Assembly (NCBI GenBank): GCA_019096065.1
Contig: JAGUCH010000008.1
Location: forward strand, 4,593,001 to 4,657,000
Origin: Paracyclopina nana
Lineage: Eukaryota > Arthropoda > Copepoda > Cyclopoida > Cyclopettidae
Direction of reading: 5' to 3'
DNA: 64,000 nt
The position numbers were made by a program, and so were the translations under genes. Numbering within the stretch: the first letter of the stretch is position 1; each line of letters opens with the position of its first letter. Below, in pieces: positions 1-10,747 of this stretch. The notes under the pieces are model-generated. The model saw nothing but the letters and a program-made list of their open reading frames with translations, did not search any database and was not told where the DNA came from.

Positions 1-1553
1 TAAAATTGAGCAACAAACTAGTTCTGACTGAAGAAAGGAGGAAGAGCTTGGCCCACGTAGTTACATTTTCGAGCGGCCACACGAATGCGAAAGCAGCAGC
101 ACTCGAATTCAAACACGGAGAGCATAAGGTGAAAGCTGCGGACTTACTTCAGCAACGTTATCTATCTATAGTAGGAGAGCTACTGAGGAGAACTTGACGA
201 CAACAACGGGTCATAGAGCATTTAATGCGAATAAAATCGACTGAAGGATGCCTAAAAGGCCATAACAATGGCTTCGACTTTTCAGCTGTAGAGGCCACTT
301 TTTCAGGCCTTGATGCGCTTCTACTAAGCTGTTATGGGCAAAAAATCCATTATGCATTCCATATCAGTAGACATGTCCTGTAAGAGAACAGATAAACAGT
401 TTTTCAGCTTGACCACAATATCCAGCTCTTTGGCCCCCATAAGTCAAATTAAGATGCATAACCTTTTGTTGCCTCAAATAACAGTTTTTACTACATGCGC
501 ACGCTTTGACTGCAAACAACTCGAGCAAAAAAATCAATTCAGAGGGAAATGAGCTTTTTTTAATTAAGTGAAGAATTGATTTGTAGTTGGCTCTAAGATA
601 ATAGCTAGAAAGCTGCTTTAGGTTGTTGTTAGCTTTTCAATATTGCTACACCTGAACCTCCCAATTGAAATGTGAGTCGGGTAAAAGTGATCTCTCGAGG
701 ATGAGAAGTGGGAGAAAGCAGTTTCTTGCAAACAAAGTACACCTGCTTGTCAGTCCAAAATATTGTTCTTTAAGCTTTCATCAGTCATGCTTTTCTGACA
801 GCCATAATCAAATTCGAGAATTAATGTGCCTTTTGGCTTTAAGCACATTTTCTCCCATCATCCCATAATTTGAGCTAGCTAGCTCCAGTTTTTTTTTATG
901 GCAACATTCGACGAAAACAAATGCTCATCAGCCTAATTGAGCTGCCAAGCGTAAGATTGCTGGTTATAATGATGACTGCCTTAATTGGAGTCGAGATAAT
1001 GAGGAGTAAAAAGTTTCTCAAAAGATTTGCTCCTACATCAATGATTGCAACAGATTTTCTATGCGAAATATAGAGACGCTCACGACATTTTTCCATGCTC
1101 TGCAGCCAAAATACTCTGGATTCCATGAACTGCAGCCAAGAAAGACTCGAATAGCAAATGCTTTTTGAAAGGCCTAGTTCACTCTTTCTTGCCTTCAGCT
1201 GACATTCGAAGTAATTGAAGGCAGTATGAGAAAATTTAATCTGGCCAAGAAACCTTTATCTTCATTAGCCATATAAGGCTTGTGCTCAGGCTAATTATGT
1301 GCGAATTAGAGCTAGCTTTTTTCTATGCTGCAAAAAGTACTAAAAACGTTTACTCTTCTTGTCAGAAAAAGAAAGCACCAAGTTGAAAAGAAAAAGTTCG
1401 CTCCCTTCTCTAACCATTGCTAATTGTATCATTATTATTAGCTTGTCTTGTACGTCCGTCGTAATCATTATTACAAAATCGATCGAAGAAGCAATCGTTA
1501 TTAAAACACAATATCACACTCGTTTTCACCAATCGAAGCTAATTGGCTCCCAT
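1..1553. other. No convincing gene
   Basis: I see no convincing coding exon, RNA gene or repeat here. A 63-codon frame ending at 197 is open to the left window edge and could be the last exon of a gene outside the window, but it matches no family I know. The remaining frames are short and lack plausible splice sites. The 3' UTR of the SFT2 gene must lie in the right part, but there is no canonical AATAAA on the minus strand close to its stop. Confidence 0.5.
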
Positions 1554-2057
1554 CTAACCAAGGCACCCGTCAACGGCTTTTTTGATGGCATCCCTCGCAT
1601 AGGGAATGTAGGATATGGAGTACCAAGCCATGGAGAGAAACTGAAGCAGGCAGAACAGGATCGTCAGCCCCTTCTTCTTGAGCCCCCAAGCCGAGACGAG
1701 GGTGAGGACCAAGAAGGTCAGCATGAGACAAGTGGCAATCCATCTGGTGGACGCGAACATCCTCTTGATTTGATTAACAGGTCCCATCAAGAAGCAGGTG
1801 GAGGCTAAGGCCACGATATTCCCCAAGGTGTACAAAATCGAGAAAGTGACCAAGTTCCACGTGAGAGCATAGAGCACGGTGGATAACACGGAGAGAATGA
1901 CGCCGAGGGCAAAGCAGGCGATGAAGCCCTTGATTCTGGTGCTCCAGGATAGCGAGGAGGCATCCAGAGCCTCCGCAAGGATGCCCCTGTCTTCCTCGGT
2001 GATGTTGGCGTTTTCAGGGTCGTCCCTGCGATTCAGCACCGCTTTCAACTTGTCCAT
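1554..2057 (-). CDS. SFT2D2: SFT2 domain vesicle transport protein
   Basis: Intronless gene for a 167-residue protein of the SFT2/GOT1 family, four-helix Golgi membrane proteins linked to endosome-to-Golgi retrograde fusion. The N-terminus MDKLKAVL followed by a short acidic stretch and the block SSLSWSTRIKGFIACFALG is the family signature. Four hydrophobic segments follow at about residues 42-64, 68-92, 104-124 and 128-150, with FLMGPVNQIKRMF between helices 2 and 3 and the C-terminal YSISYIPYARDAIKK. Length is close to the usual 160 residues. The ATG is the first in frame and begins the conserved N-terminus. It is transcribed away from the cuticle gene, and the two share the upstream interval 2058-2913. 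The choice of symbol between the D1, D2 and D3 paralogues is an inference from the N-terminus. Confidence 0.93.
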   Translation of the reverse strand: MDKLKAVLNRRDDPENANITEEDRGILAEALDASSLSWSTRIKGFIACFALGVILSVLSTVLYALTWNLVTFSILYTLGNIVALASTCFLMGPVNQIKRMFASTRWIATCLMLTFLVLTLVSAWGLKKKGLTILFCLLQFLSMAWYSISYIPYARDAIKKAVDGCLG

Positions 2058-2913
2058 TTTTTTGGGCTTCTATTTACCACTCCTCCTATCCCTCAACAGG
2101 TAACTGCTGCACATAAATGACAGCTGATGATTTTTCCCTTTTCAAATAGAGGGCTGTAGCGTAGCTGCTGCAGCGTTGCGCTGCTTCGCTCGTAAAACGT
2201 AAACAATCATTTGGCGGAAAAAATTTGGAAAATTTATAATTTATTCCGCGGACTGACCACGTGGCGCGCATTGGTGATTGGTCACGGATATCTTAAATTT
2301 TTGGTAAAGATATTGTCAGAAAAAGCGTGAGTCATTCTTTTTCATTGAGTCACAATGCTCATTTTCAGCTGAGGAAGCTATTAGGGACAGCTATCAGATT
2401 TGCCTCGCTAAGCAATGCACAGCAAAGCATTTTCCCCCGAATAATTGTCATCACTTACTTTTTGGGAAATTTTTTACATCTTTCTTAGCTGGAGGAATCA
2501 GAAAGTTGAAAGGTCTATATGCTCTTTTTGACAAGCTGAAATGCTGAAAGGTATCAACTATCAAGCAAAAATCAATTGAGCGGATTCAGCGGAACATATA
2601 CGTTTTCTCTCTCAACCTTTGATGCATGATTACTTTGTAAATTCAGGATATTTTTATATTGGTAAGTTAGTTTGCAGCGAACTTGTAATTGAAAAAATAT
2701 TGAATCATGACCGTAACACTGCTGGTTTTCCTCTAAAACTACTTTCAATGTGAGCTAATTGTTGCGGGTCGTCTTTTCGCAGCGCATGCGTGTGTTGCAC
2801 GAGTGCCCTGCGCTGCATGAATATAAGGACCTTTGTAATTGAACTTGAAACTTGAGTCGATCCCAATCGGTCGGAAAGTGTGAATTCGAGCTGCCTTTGA
2901 AAAGAGTCGAAAA
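2058..2913. other. Divergent upstream region between SFT2 and cuticle gene
   Basis: This non-coding interval separates the start of the SFT2 gene (minus) from the proposed first exon of the cuticle gene (plus). A TATAAGG element lies near its right end at 2822-2828, roughly 90 bases before the proposed cuticle start codon. The open frames in it are short and have no recognisable product. Confidence 0.5.
2822..2828 (+). promoter_or_regulatory. TATA box candidate of the cuticle gene
   Basis: TATAAGG lies 86 bases upstream of the ATG at 2914. That leaves room for a start site about 30 bases downstream and a short 5' UTR, a layout common in arthropod cuticle-protein genes. No transcript data are available, so the start site is inferred. 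Confidence 0.45.
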
Positions 2914-2931
2914 ATGGGCTGGCGATTCATA
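2914..2931 (+). other. Proposed signal-peptide exon of the cuticle gene
   Basis: An ATG with six codons (MGWRFI) is followed directly by a strong GTAAGT donor in phase 0. The next phase-0 acceptor with a hydrophobic continuation is at 8147 (VLTLVLSAVTQALA). Joined, they form a textbook signal peptide. Tiny first exons of this kind are typical of arthropod cuticle genes. The 5.2 kb intron (2932-8146) is long for this window, so an alternative short exon closer to 8147 cannot be excluded, but I found none in phase. Confidence 0.55.
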
Positions 2932-5900
2932 GTAAGTATCTTTATCCTTAATTTTGCAACGATGGCGCGTTAAGGTCTCCAAGAAAACATAGATAAGTAT
3001 CTCCATACGCATTTTAAGTTAGCTTTTGTTAATACTGAGCAATGTTTTGCGTTACTTCTTACCATCTAATTTTACCTAAAATAGCATGCAAATTGGTTAG
3101 TTTTAAGCTTTGTGTGTGTTCAGTGGTTGTAAAATTATCATACTTTAATACTAATTGGATGCTCCGCGGGGGCTAAAATGCCATCAGTCACAACAGATCA
3201 AAGCTCTGCACTCCTGAAAGCGAGGTTCCAAGTAGCTTCTTACATCTACAATTTCAATGCTTATGAAAAATAAGCCGCATCTCAATTTAACAATTCAAAG
3301 GGTTGGACACTTTGAGTAGGAGAATAGGCAAGCAAATCTTGCTGGCTTGGCAGCCAAAAGCAGCTAGATTCCATACCCTGAAGATTCACTTAAAATGCAG
3401 TTTACTGGCGCTAAGGAATGTCCGGCGTGAGTAAAAAAACGATTCGTTGTCTAGAATAGCCAAGTCCTGCGTGAGTTTTGAAGGTATGCCTTGATCAAAC
3501 GGCAGAATAAGGGATGCATTGTTTCGTTCCAATATGGCTTGATTGACTGCCATTTTTATCAAAAATATGCGAGATTCGGCTAGCAGAGGCTCTCAACGTA
3601 ATTTTGTTTTCCATAAAAAATGGAAGTATTTCCAGGTGAATAGTGCAGCTTATTTCATAAGCTATTTTGTCTGGAAAGTTTTATGTAAAGGATGCGTATC
3701 TTTGCACAACACAAAAGTCTCCATAAATAACCAACAATGACCTTGACGTGGTCCATCTTCAATCGGTTTGAAGACTAAGTAGGACTCACCATGTGATTGA
3801 GTGTCCTGCTGGTGGCCATTTTTACGACAAAGTGGCGTTCTTGTTGCGAGAAGTGCCATTTAAAGCAGAGCCATTTTAGGTTTTGTACTTCCACCTTTAT
3901 TTCTCTGACGAATCGCTATGCGATTATAGTATGTTGCAGTCATGCTAAATCAGAATTATTTCATAGCACAATTGAGACCAATTAGGGAATCGGGTGGTTT
4001 GACACGAACCAGATATCGACCTCCAAGATTGGAGCCATAAATAATATGAATATAGTAAATCTGGGTAGGTCAAAAGTTGCACTTTGTTACAACCGAGAAT
4101 TTCAAGGATGATCCTCCTTTTAATGTCTGTTGAATCACAGCCATTAAGTATCTTGCCAGAATAAATTAGCATCCATCTTGAAACAAGAGCATGTCGTCGT
4201 TACTGCTAAAGGGACATTTACTATTGAATAAAACAGGCCCTTCTTTGTGGCGCTTGTCAGTGTATTCCCATTTTACGTGCAGCGATGATGCCATCTTGGT
4301 TCCATTCATTCTTTCATCCTCAATTTATAGTATATGACGAAAATGGCGTTTCCATAATAAAAAGTCTTGGCCGCAGCCAAATCTTTTTTCCCATAATAAC
4401 AGCACAATGCGAAATCATACCAGCCATGGGCATAAAGAATCAAGAAAGTGTTGAAATATTCCCGAATCCATTTTTTTATTTGATTGCATTGCATTTAGTT
4501 TGACAGCGTTTTTTATGCAGTGCAATGGCAATAAAAATTAGTTGGAATAATAGGCTCTTAGGAGCAGATCGTAGATTTGATCCTCAGTGTTAATTTAGCC
4601 TTGGCAAGGAAGTGATTTGCTAATTGCTACTCTCGAATTCAATTCCAGACCTTGGTTTTGTTGTAAAACCCATAGCCCAAAGCCAAAGGGTTTAGTAGAT
4701 GGCCAAGTCACAAAGTGCCCTTCTTCTTCTTCCTCCTGCTAGCTATAATCATTTTAATGCATTATAGATGAGAATCCAGAGCAATCTGTAAAAACTCTGT
4801 GTTTCGATCAGCCAACAGTAAAAAAATCCTTTGTTGTAACAAGGTCATCTTGCAATCAATGTAATTTTAGAAGATTACTTGACCTCTCCTAAATCCAGAC
4901 TTGAGTTTTGTCGAAGAAGCGAGACTAACAATTTGAAAATCTCGTGTGAAGTATAACACATACCAGCCAAAAAATTGGTCGTAGCACTTTTTGCACGCAA
5001 ATGATGTGCGTGACTGACACTTTTTTCTTGCCTGAAATACGTAACGCTGCAATAGTCTCGTAGTTTAATTTTTAAACGATTAGTCAGTGTTAGACTTGGA
5101 TTGCACTGAGACATTGAAAGTTGCATGAATTGTCGATTCTCTGCACTTCGAATCAAATTGCCGATGCTTGATAAATTATTGTAGGTTTTTTCACATTGTC
5201 AGCTGCACTAAACCATCAAAAACCACTTATTTGGGAATCATCGCGATGGCAATATGTTAACTATTCACTTTTACACTTTTAATTATACTCAAAATTCACT
5301 CTTTTAAAAGTTCCAAATCAAGAAAAATATCAAGCAGAAAAGGGCTACACTTTTGAATGAACAATGCATATGATGAGCCTTGAATGGTTTATTAATGCAA
5401 AAATATCTATATAATTAACACCGGTATAAGTTGCCTTTGATAATTACGTGGCCACTATTTTGGACTATTAAAGCCAGCTTCAGAGGGAAACTGAGCAGAG
5501 TCTAATTCAATAATATCTGCTATTTCCGCTTCATCAGCTGATGCCTCGTCAGCTGTCGTCGTCATTGTTGACACTTCCGTTGTTGGGCTAGCAACAACAC
5601 GTTTTGCAATTGTCAATTCTTCTATGAATTTCCACAACTCTTGGTATTGAGCCTTTCGGATTCCAACGTGGTCAAAGCGTGGATTTTTTCTGATGTCCGA
5701 CCGCCTCTTGATCACTTTCTCCTCATTTTCTATTGTATCCATTTCAACTATGACAAGTGACTTTCCATTTGACTGCAAGATTGGCAGCCTCAGTGCTGTT
5801 CTCACCGAATGCTGAGACACATTGGCCTGCTTTTCAAGCACTGACTGCACCAGTTCTTCTTCCGTTTGGTCCACTGTGGGCTCTGGCAGTCCCTCAAAAA

Positions 5901-8900
5901 CCAGAATGGGCAGATCATGAAATGCGCCATCCTGAGCTTCATGCGAAGAATATCCCTTGGCCTCTATGATCTCCACTTGGCCTTCATCGAATGGGCCCTC
6001 ATCAGCTATGATGACATCACCTTGGTCAGTGCTCTCGGTTCCTGATTCAGTTTCTATATCTTGCTGGTCCGTTTGGCGGAGATCATTAGGGTCACAACTC
6101 TCCTCGAACTTTTCATTGCCTAAACGTTCCTTGACCACACCTTCGCCACCCATTTGAGAATTTAGATTTTCCAAAAAGCGGCCTGCTTTGCACAAAAACA
6201 CCCTGGGTTCCAAGAAGTCTTTGGGCTCCATCACATTCCATTGTTGTCCTGTCCCACCTGCATCACCATCCCTGCATTTTTTACATGAGCTTTTCGACTC
6301 GGGTTGCAAATACTATGCTATTTATTACCTTTGAACTGAGGACTTTGCCACTTTCCTAGAGATGGCGCCACCATCGTATTGGTTGGTGGTCTCCAAATGA
6401 TCCCACCAGCCTCCACAATCGGGTGCAATTTGGCCGCACACTCCATTCGGCAAATTGTCACTTCTCCTATGCCCAAGCCCATATCCCAAAGCACCAGCTC
6501 TGACAAAGGGGTACACTGCTCCCTTTCTCTCCATCACGTGAGAAACATCCACGAAAAAGTCCAAAGCACTGCAAGAGGAGAAATCTTTTCCGTTCGTTTT
6601 GAGCTTCAACTCTGTGTAAAATCATGCTTACTGAACCACACTTGGGAGAGGGATATTTTGGACCGCAGTCGAAGCCAAAGCCACAAATGCAGCCAATGCT
6701 GTAGGTGCTTGACGTCGATTGCTGGAAGCCAATCCAAGCCTCCTTCCTATGCCCGAAATTGCATTGAAAACTGTATCGCCCATCCACCGTAGCCTCCCCT
6801 TTCTCTGCACAATTTTGGGCTTGTACACAAACGTCCTCTTGACAGGATCCAATTCTGCCGTGGCCTCAATGATTTCGTCTGCAAACTCACTACACAGTGT
6901 TTTTTGCATGCACTGGTTATGCACAGAGTCGAATGCCAGAAGGCCCCCAATCACATTTTTCACACCAGTTAAAATTGTTTCAGAGCCCAGCAGAGATTCT
7001 GCAAGCACTGGGAATTGGGCCTGGCTTTTTTGCACGAGTGTCACTAAAGTTATTTGTAGCAGGAGCAAGTTTGCAGCTATTTTTAGCATTGTTGCACCAG
7101 CTATGCTACCATGTCACAGGACCATCAGACACACGACTGAGGCTTCTAGTGAGAGTGAAATTTTTTTAAGCTTAACCTTATCTTGGGCCTCTCATCTCTG
7201 TTCCTCACTATACGCAGACTGTTATGTAATCAAGTTTTTTCATGTCCTACTTGATATAGGAATTGTTCACACCACAAAGTTTCTTTTTCCACTGATTTTG
7301 TACGTCGTGGTACTGCTTTAGGTCTCGCGATTAGGTTGCTCCTAGCACACAAAAAAGTTGGGAAAGTAGTGGGTGTCGCGAAAATATGTGACTTCACGTG
7401 TGGTGTCACCCGATTCCAGATTAAAAAAGCTTTGCCGCATGCGTGCATATGTGGTTGTCATGCCTTCTAAGATGACACGTGGTTGATGGGGGGGCAAGCA
7501 AAAAAGCTGATTTTCCCATCAATGGGCAGCTAGTTTAGCCTGTGTCAAACCGATATAGTAGGCCCATGATTTCCCTTTTTGCCTCGTTGAGCATGGCCAC
7601 AAGAAATGTCGGTTTTTCCCTACCTTCATGCAATAATTTTAAGCTTTTTAGCGTGTACACGCTGTATATCATCCTCGTCGTCTTTTTAGCCCGTTGGCGC
7701 GTTAGCTACCAAACAGGTTGTGGGAAATTTCATACAGAGCTACGTACATAGCAGAGAAAATCGACTCCATTATTTTATGGGCAACGAACTGCCGCCTTTC
7801 ACTGCTCAGGGCAAGAAGCTCAATTGTAGTAAATGGGTCAGATCATGTCAATTGAGCTAAGTGCTCCTCCACTCCATAATTATCTCTTTTGTTCAGGCTG
7901 GGATAAGAAACCCACTTTTTAGCCACGAGTTTAGTTGATGTCGTAGGTGTCTTTTTATCGCAGCTAGTTGCTAGTACACAGTCGCATGACAAGTCTGTTT
8001 CGTGTTGTGCGACATGTCTTCTTGCCGAACAATAAAAATGCACCTTTACTCTGCTGTGTGGCATAATGAGCTTGACTTCGCATTTGTGTGCAGATACTCG
8101 ACACAGAATATAGTATACTGTATATGTTTGCGATTTCTACTTTCAGGTTCTGACCCTCGTTCTTTCTGCAGTCACTCAAGCTCTGGCCAAGCCGAGCTTG
8201 TTACCAGGTGGGTCAGATGAACATCACCATCATGAGCATGACACCACTGACAATGATTACTATGATGACAATTCCGATCGATCATACAAATTTGGATTCG
8301 ATGCAGATGGCTACAGCCGTGAGGAAGAAGCTGATGAGAATGGCAATGTAGTTGGAAAATTCTCATACACCGATTCTGATGGTGTGCTGCGATCATTGAG
8401 CTACAAAGCTGGCGCGAACATTGGATTCGTACCGGAGGCTGGAAATTTGCTTGATCAAAATGTCATGGCTGGATTCAGCAGTTTTGGGCAAAAAACTAAA
8501 CCAGAGCCTTTGGCCTCGCCAACCACGTTGGTTAAAGCCTTAGTTCCACCACCTGAAAAGGCTCTACTGGGTAAAGGCACCAGGGGCAAAGGCATTATGA
8601 TTAAAGGCTCCCTGATAAAAAGCACGCTGCTTAAAGGCATAGTGGGCAAAAGCAACACTGGTAAAAGGCAACTTAACTAAAATGGCACAAAAAGAAAAAA
8701 TGGTATCACAAATTTATTTGTCTGTTTGTAAAAAATCTGACAGCAGAATTAGCATTTGCGTCGACGTTTTTGGGAAATGATATTTGATTGGTCAATGTAT
8801 GAAAGATCACGATTTTTGCGCTTAAGCTCACTATTTGAAGTGCTCTCAGTTGCGGGTAAGAAAACTTCTGAAGACTCTGGCTTTATTTATGAAGCAATTG

Positions 8901-10653
8901 CCATCAAGGAATCCCCTTTCAGAGTTGCCAATTGCTTTCATGAAAGTTTCCAAATCAGTTTTGTGCGCATGAAGATTTTTCATAAGATTGGCTTTCTGCA
9001 TTTTAAGCCTTTTGTAGCATCTTTTGAAAGTCTTCTTGTTTGGATTGCCAAGACATTTCTCTTGCACAGCAGTAAGTCCAACTGACAAAAACATACAGAA
9101 ATGCGGAAAATAGCACTGTTTTGCCGCCTAAAGTTTCCCTGATTTTCCGCAATCGTTATAACACGCGCGCGCATCTTCCCCACCTATTCATTATGAGTGA
9201 CTCACCTTTATTGCTTAAAGGTGCCTTTGACAATTTGTGCCTTTAGCCAATGTTGCCTTTGCCCATTATGCCTTTCGTCAGAGCGCTTTTTATCAGGGAG
9301 CCTTTAATCATAATGCCTTTGCCCTTGGTGCCTTTAGGCAGTATACCCCCTGAAAATACTGTCGGATATCCTGCACCTGTTGCCAACCCTGTAAAGTTCT
9401 ATGCTCGTGCACCTCCAGCACAACCTCTGAGCTTGTACGAAGCACCTCCCCAACCTTCCAGTCTATATGAAGCCCCCATCGCCCCAACCTTGCAAGTCCA
9501 GCAGCCTGAACCCACAATTCTTTTTGAAGCACCAGCGAATATTCCTGCACCAGTAGCTGCTCCTAAAATCACTACTCCTCAGCAAGTGGCACCAGCAGCC
9601 TCTATTTTCTACCAACAACCCACAGTAAATATGGACAATTGGGAGCTGAGCAAGGCCTACAAATTTGGTTACTCAGATGATTCCGATGACAGCGGCCTTT
9701 CCAGATCAGAAGAAGCTGATGAGGATGGAAACGTGAAAGGAATGTATAGCTACATCAATCCTCTGGGAGAAAAAGTGGTTGTACATTACAGTGCAAGTGC
9801 TGACAGGGGATTTGTGATTGAAAGTGAAGAAATTGCTGGAGAAGCTCCCCAACAAGATGACCTTCCTGAAATCGTATCAGTTGATGATGACGCCATCGAC
9901 ATACGGCAATATGCAAATGAAGATCAATTGCCTGCATCAAATGAAGATGTTGCCACTATTTTTTTCGAACAGCCTGAAATCAACCAGGACACGTGGATCC
10001 AAAGTAAAGCCTACAGATATGGGTTTTCTGGGGCAAACGATCTGTCTCGTAGCGAAGTTGCTGATGATGAAGGAGCTGTGTTTGGCACTTACACAATACC
10101 TGACATCAATGGCGAGCCCCTGATCGTAAGATACAAAGCTGGACCCAAAACTGGATATGTCATCGAGAATCTTGACGAAGTCAGGCGACGCACTGTGCCA
10201 TCTTCAGAGGAACCAATCATACCCACTTCTCAAGCAGCAGTAATTACGTTGAAAAGTGCCTCCATTGCACAAGAAGAACCAGCTCAAGATCCCTTTGTGG
10301 ACCCTTTGGCAATTGAAAATGCCGATAAGTCTTACCAGTTTTCATATGGCTCGGAAGAAGAGGGAAATCTCAGAGAGGAAGCTTCTGATGCAAATGGGAA
10401 CATAAAGGGTAGGTACAGCTATGTCAATGCCGAGGGCAACACAATCACTGTTCAGTACTCTGCTGGAGCTGAAAAAGGATTCGTGATTGAAAACGAGCAA
10501 GAGGTTCAGGAAAACGTGGCAAAAGCAACTCATGCAGCAGCAGTTGTAGGAGGAGGACAAAAGGATAGAAACAGCAGAATGAGAGTGGTGAAGAGAAGGA
10601 GAACCAAATCGCTGAACAAGCCATTCAATCCCAACAGAAGACGAGCCTACTAA
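2914..10653 (+). CDS. Four-domain Rebers-Riddiford cuticle protein
   Basis: Structural exoskeleton protein, 585 residues in this model. Exons: 2914-2931, 8147-8570, 9338-10653; phases 0 and 1, total 1758 nt. The joined N-terminus MGWRFIVLTLVLSAVTQALA is a good signal peptide. Next come a His/Asp-rich stretch and four chitin-binding (chitin_bind_4) domains at about residues 53-108, 255-312, 373-428 and 480-535, each with the pattern aromatic-x-F/Y-G/S ... EEAD..G...G.Y/FSY ... YxAG...GFVxE. A Pro/Ala-rich linker separates domains 1 and 2, and the tail is strongly basic. AATAAA lies at 10673-10678. Intron 2 has inverted terminal repeats. Without that splice, the upstream frame would run into a Lys/Gly-rich tail ending at 8680, and the downstream frame would begin with the antisense of that tail and lack a signal peptide. 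Exon 1 is the least certain part. Confidence 0.68.
2932..5454. other. Cuticle intron 1, left part: no gene seen
   Basis: This AT-rich sequence lies between the proposed cuticle exon 1 and the 3' end of the nested antisense gene. I found no coding exon, RNA gene or obvious repeat in it. The minus-strand AATAAA at 5388-5393 belongs to the nested gene. Confidence 0.5.
5388..5393 (-). terminator. Polyadenylation signal of the nested secreted-protein gene
   Basis: AATAAA on the minus strand, about 60 bases past the stop codon at 5455. Confidence 0.5.
5455..7089 (-). CDS. Secreted protein of unknown function
   Basis: Three exons, 7089-6632, 6568-6329 and 6271-5455, separated by introns of 63 and 57 bp (both GT-AG, both phase 2). 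They encode 504 residues; the spliced length is exactly 1515 nt. The N-terminus has a clear signal peptide (MLKIAANLLLLQITLVTLV, cut probably near QSQA-Q). The middle is Cys-containing with CGQIAPDCGGWWDH at about residues 200-215 and a Gly-rich stretch before it. The C-terminal 270 residues are acidic, rich in Glu, Asp and Thr, and look disordered. I recognise no family; the layout of a small Gly/Cys core plus a long acidic tail suggests an extracellular or matrix protein. The gene lies wholly inside the proposed first intron of the cuticle gene on the opposite strand. Confidence 0.75.
7090..8146. other. Cuticle intron 1, right part / upstream of nested gene
   Basis: This 1 kb interval precedes the nested minus-strand gene and ends at the acceptor TTTCAG at 8146. 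It should contain the promoter of the nested gene. I see no further coding exon and no repeat. Confidence 0.45.
8571..8677 (+). repeat. Left terminal inverted repeat of cuticle intron 2
   Basis: Consists of AAAGGC-containing units. Pairs with 9231-9337 in inverted orientation. If the intron is not removed, this arm is translated as a Lys/Gly-rich tail with a stop at 8680, so an intron-retention isoform is possible. Confidence 0.85.
8846..9094 (-). CDS. Small open frame inside the TIR intron
   Basis: An 82-codon ATG frame on the minus strand inside the inverted-repeat intron. The product is Lys/Asn-rich with three cysteines (EKCLGNPNKKTFKRCYKRLK and a later NCF). There is also a good acceptor-like sequence (TTTTTGTCAG) near its start, so it could equally be the last exon of a small gene. 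I recognise no family. It could be cargo of the element, a nested gene, or chance; the plus strand is also open over part of it. Confidence 0.25.
   Translation of the reverse strand: MFLSVGLTAVQEKCLGNPNKKTFKRCYKRLKMQKANLMKNLHAHKTDLETFMKAIGNSERGFLDGNCFINKARVFRSFLTRN
9231..9337 (-). repeat. Right terminal inverted repeat of cuticle intron 2
   Basis: Reverse complement of 8571-8677. The open frame through this arm starting at 9250 reads as Pro/Leu-rich peptide that is simply the antisense of the left arm, so it should not be annotated as an N-terminus. Confidence 0.85.
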
Positions 10654-10672
10654 GATTGCCATAATTTTTCAG

Positions 10673-10678
10673 AATAAA
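10673..10678 (+). terminator. Polyadenylation signal of the cuticle gene
   Basis: AATAAA 20 bases after the stop codon. The convergent zinc-finger gene ends only about 70 bases further on. Confidence 0.6.
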
Positions 10679-10747
10679 AAGTCGAGAGATCATTCCTCCA
10701 ATGCGGATCATTATCATTACATTTGTTGTAAAAACTAATACTGATTC

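Larger units (their letters stand above)
8571..9337 (+). mobile_element. Intron with inverted terminal repeats (introner-like element)
   Basis: The intron begins GTAAAGGCACC and ends GGTGCCTTTAG. Its two ends are inverted repeats of each other: the first 53 bases match the reverse complement of the last 53 with two differences, and similarity continues at roughly 80 percent to about 107 bases. Weaker similarity extends a few bases into both exons (TACTG / CAGTA). Donor and acceptor lie inside the repeats, and splicing keeps frame in phase 1. This is the arrangement described for introners, transposable elements that create introns. The interior carries a short minus-strand open frame (8846-9094) but no recognisable transposase. 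Confidence 0.65.

Noticed and set aside
6-197. 63-codon frame at the left edge
   Set aside because: Starts with TTG, is open to the window edge, and has no recognisable family. It could be a terminal exon but is not supportable.
1359-1808. 149-codon plus-strand frame
   Set aside because: Largely the antisense shadow of the SFT2 gene, with AT-rich non-coding sequence before it.
8571-8680. KG-rich C-terminal tail as the normal end of a one-domain cuticle protein
   Set aside because: It coincides with the left terminal inverted repeat and starts at a consensus donor. I keep it only as a possible retention isoform.
9250-9337. Apparent N-terminus (MLPLPIMPF...) of a separate second cuticle gene
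   Set aside because: It is the exact antisense of the upstream KG-rich stretch, is not a signal peptide, and disappears when the 8571-9337 intron is removed.
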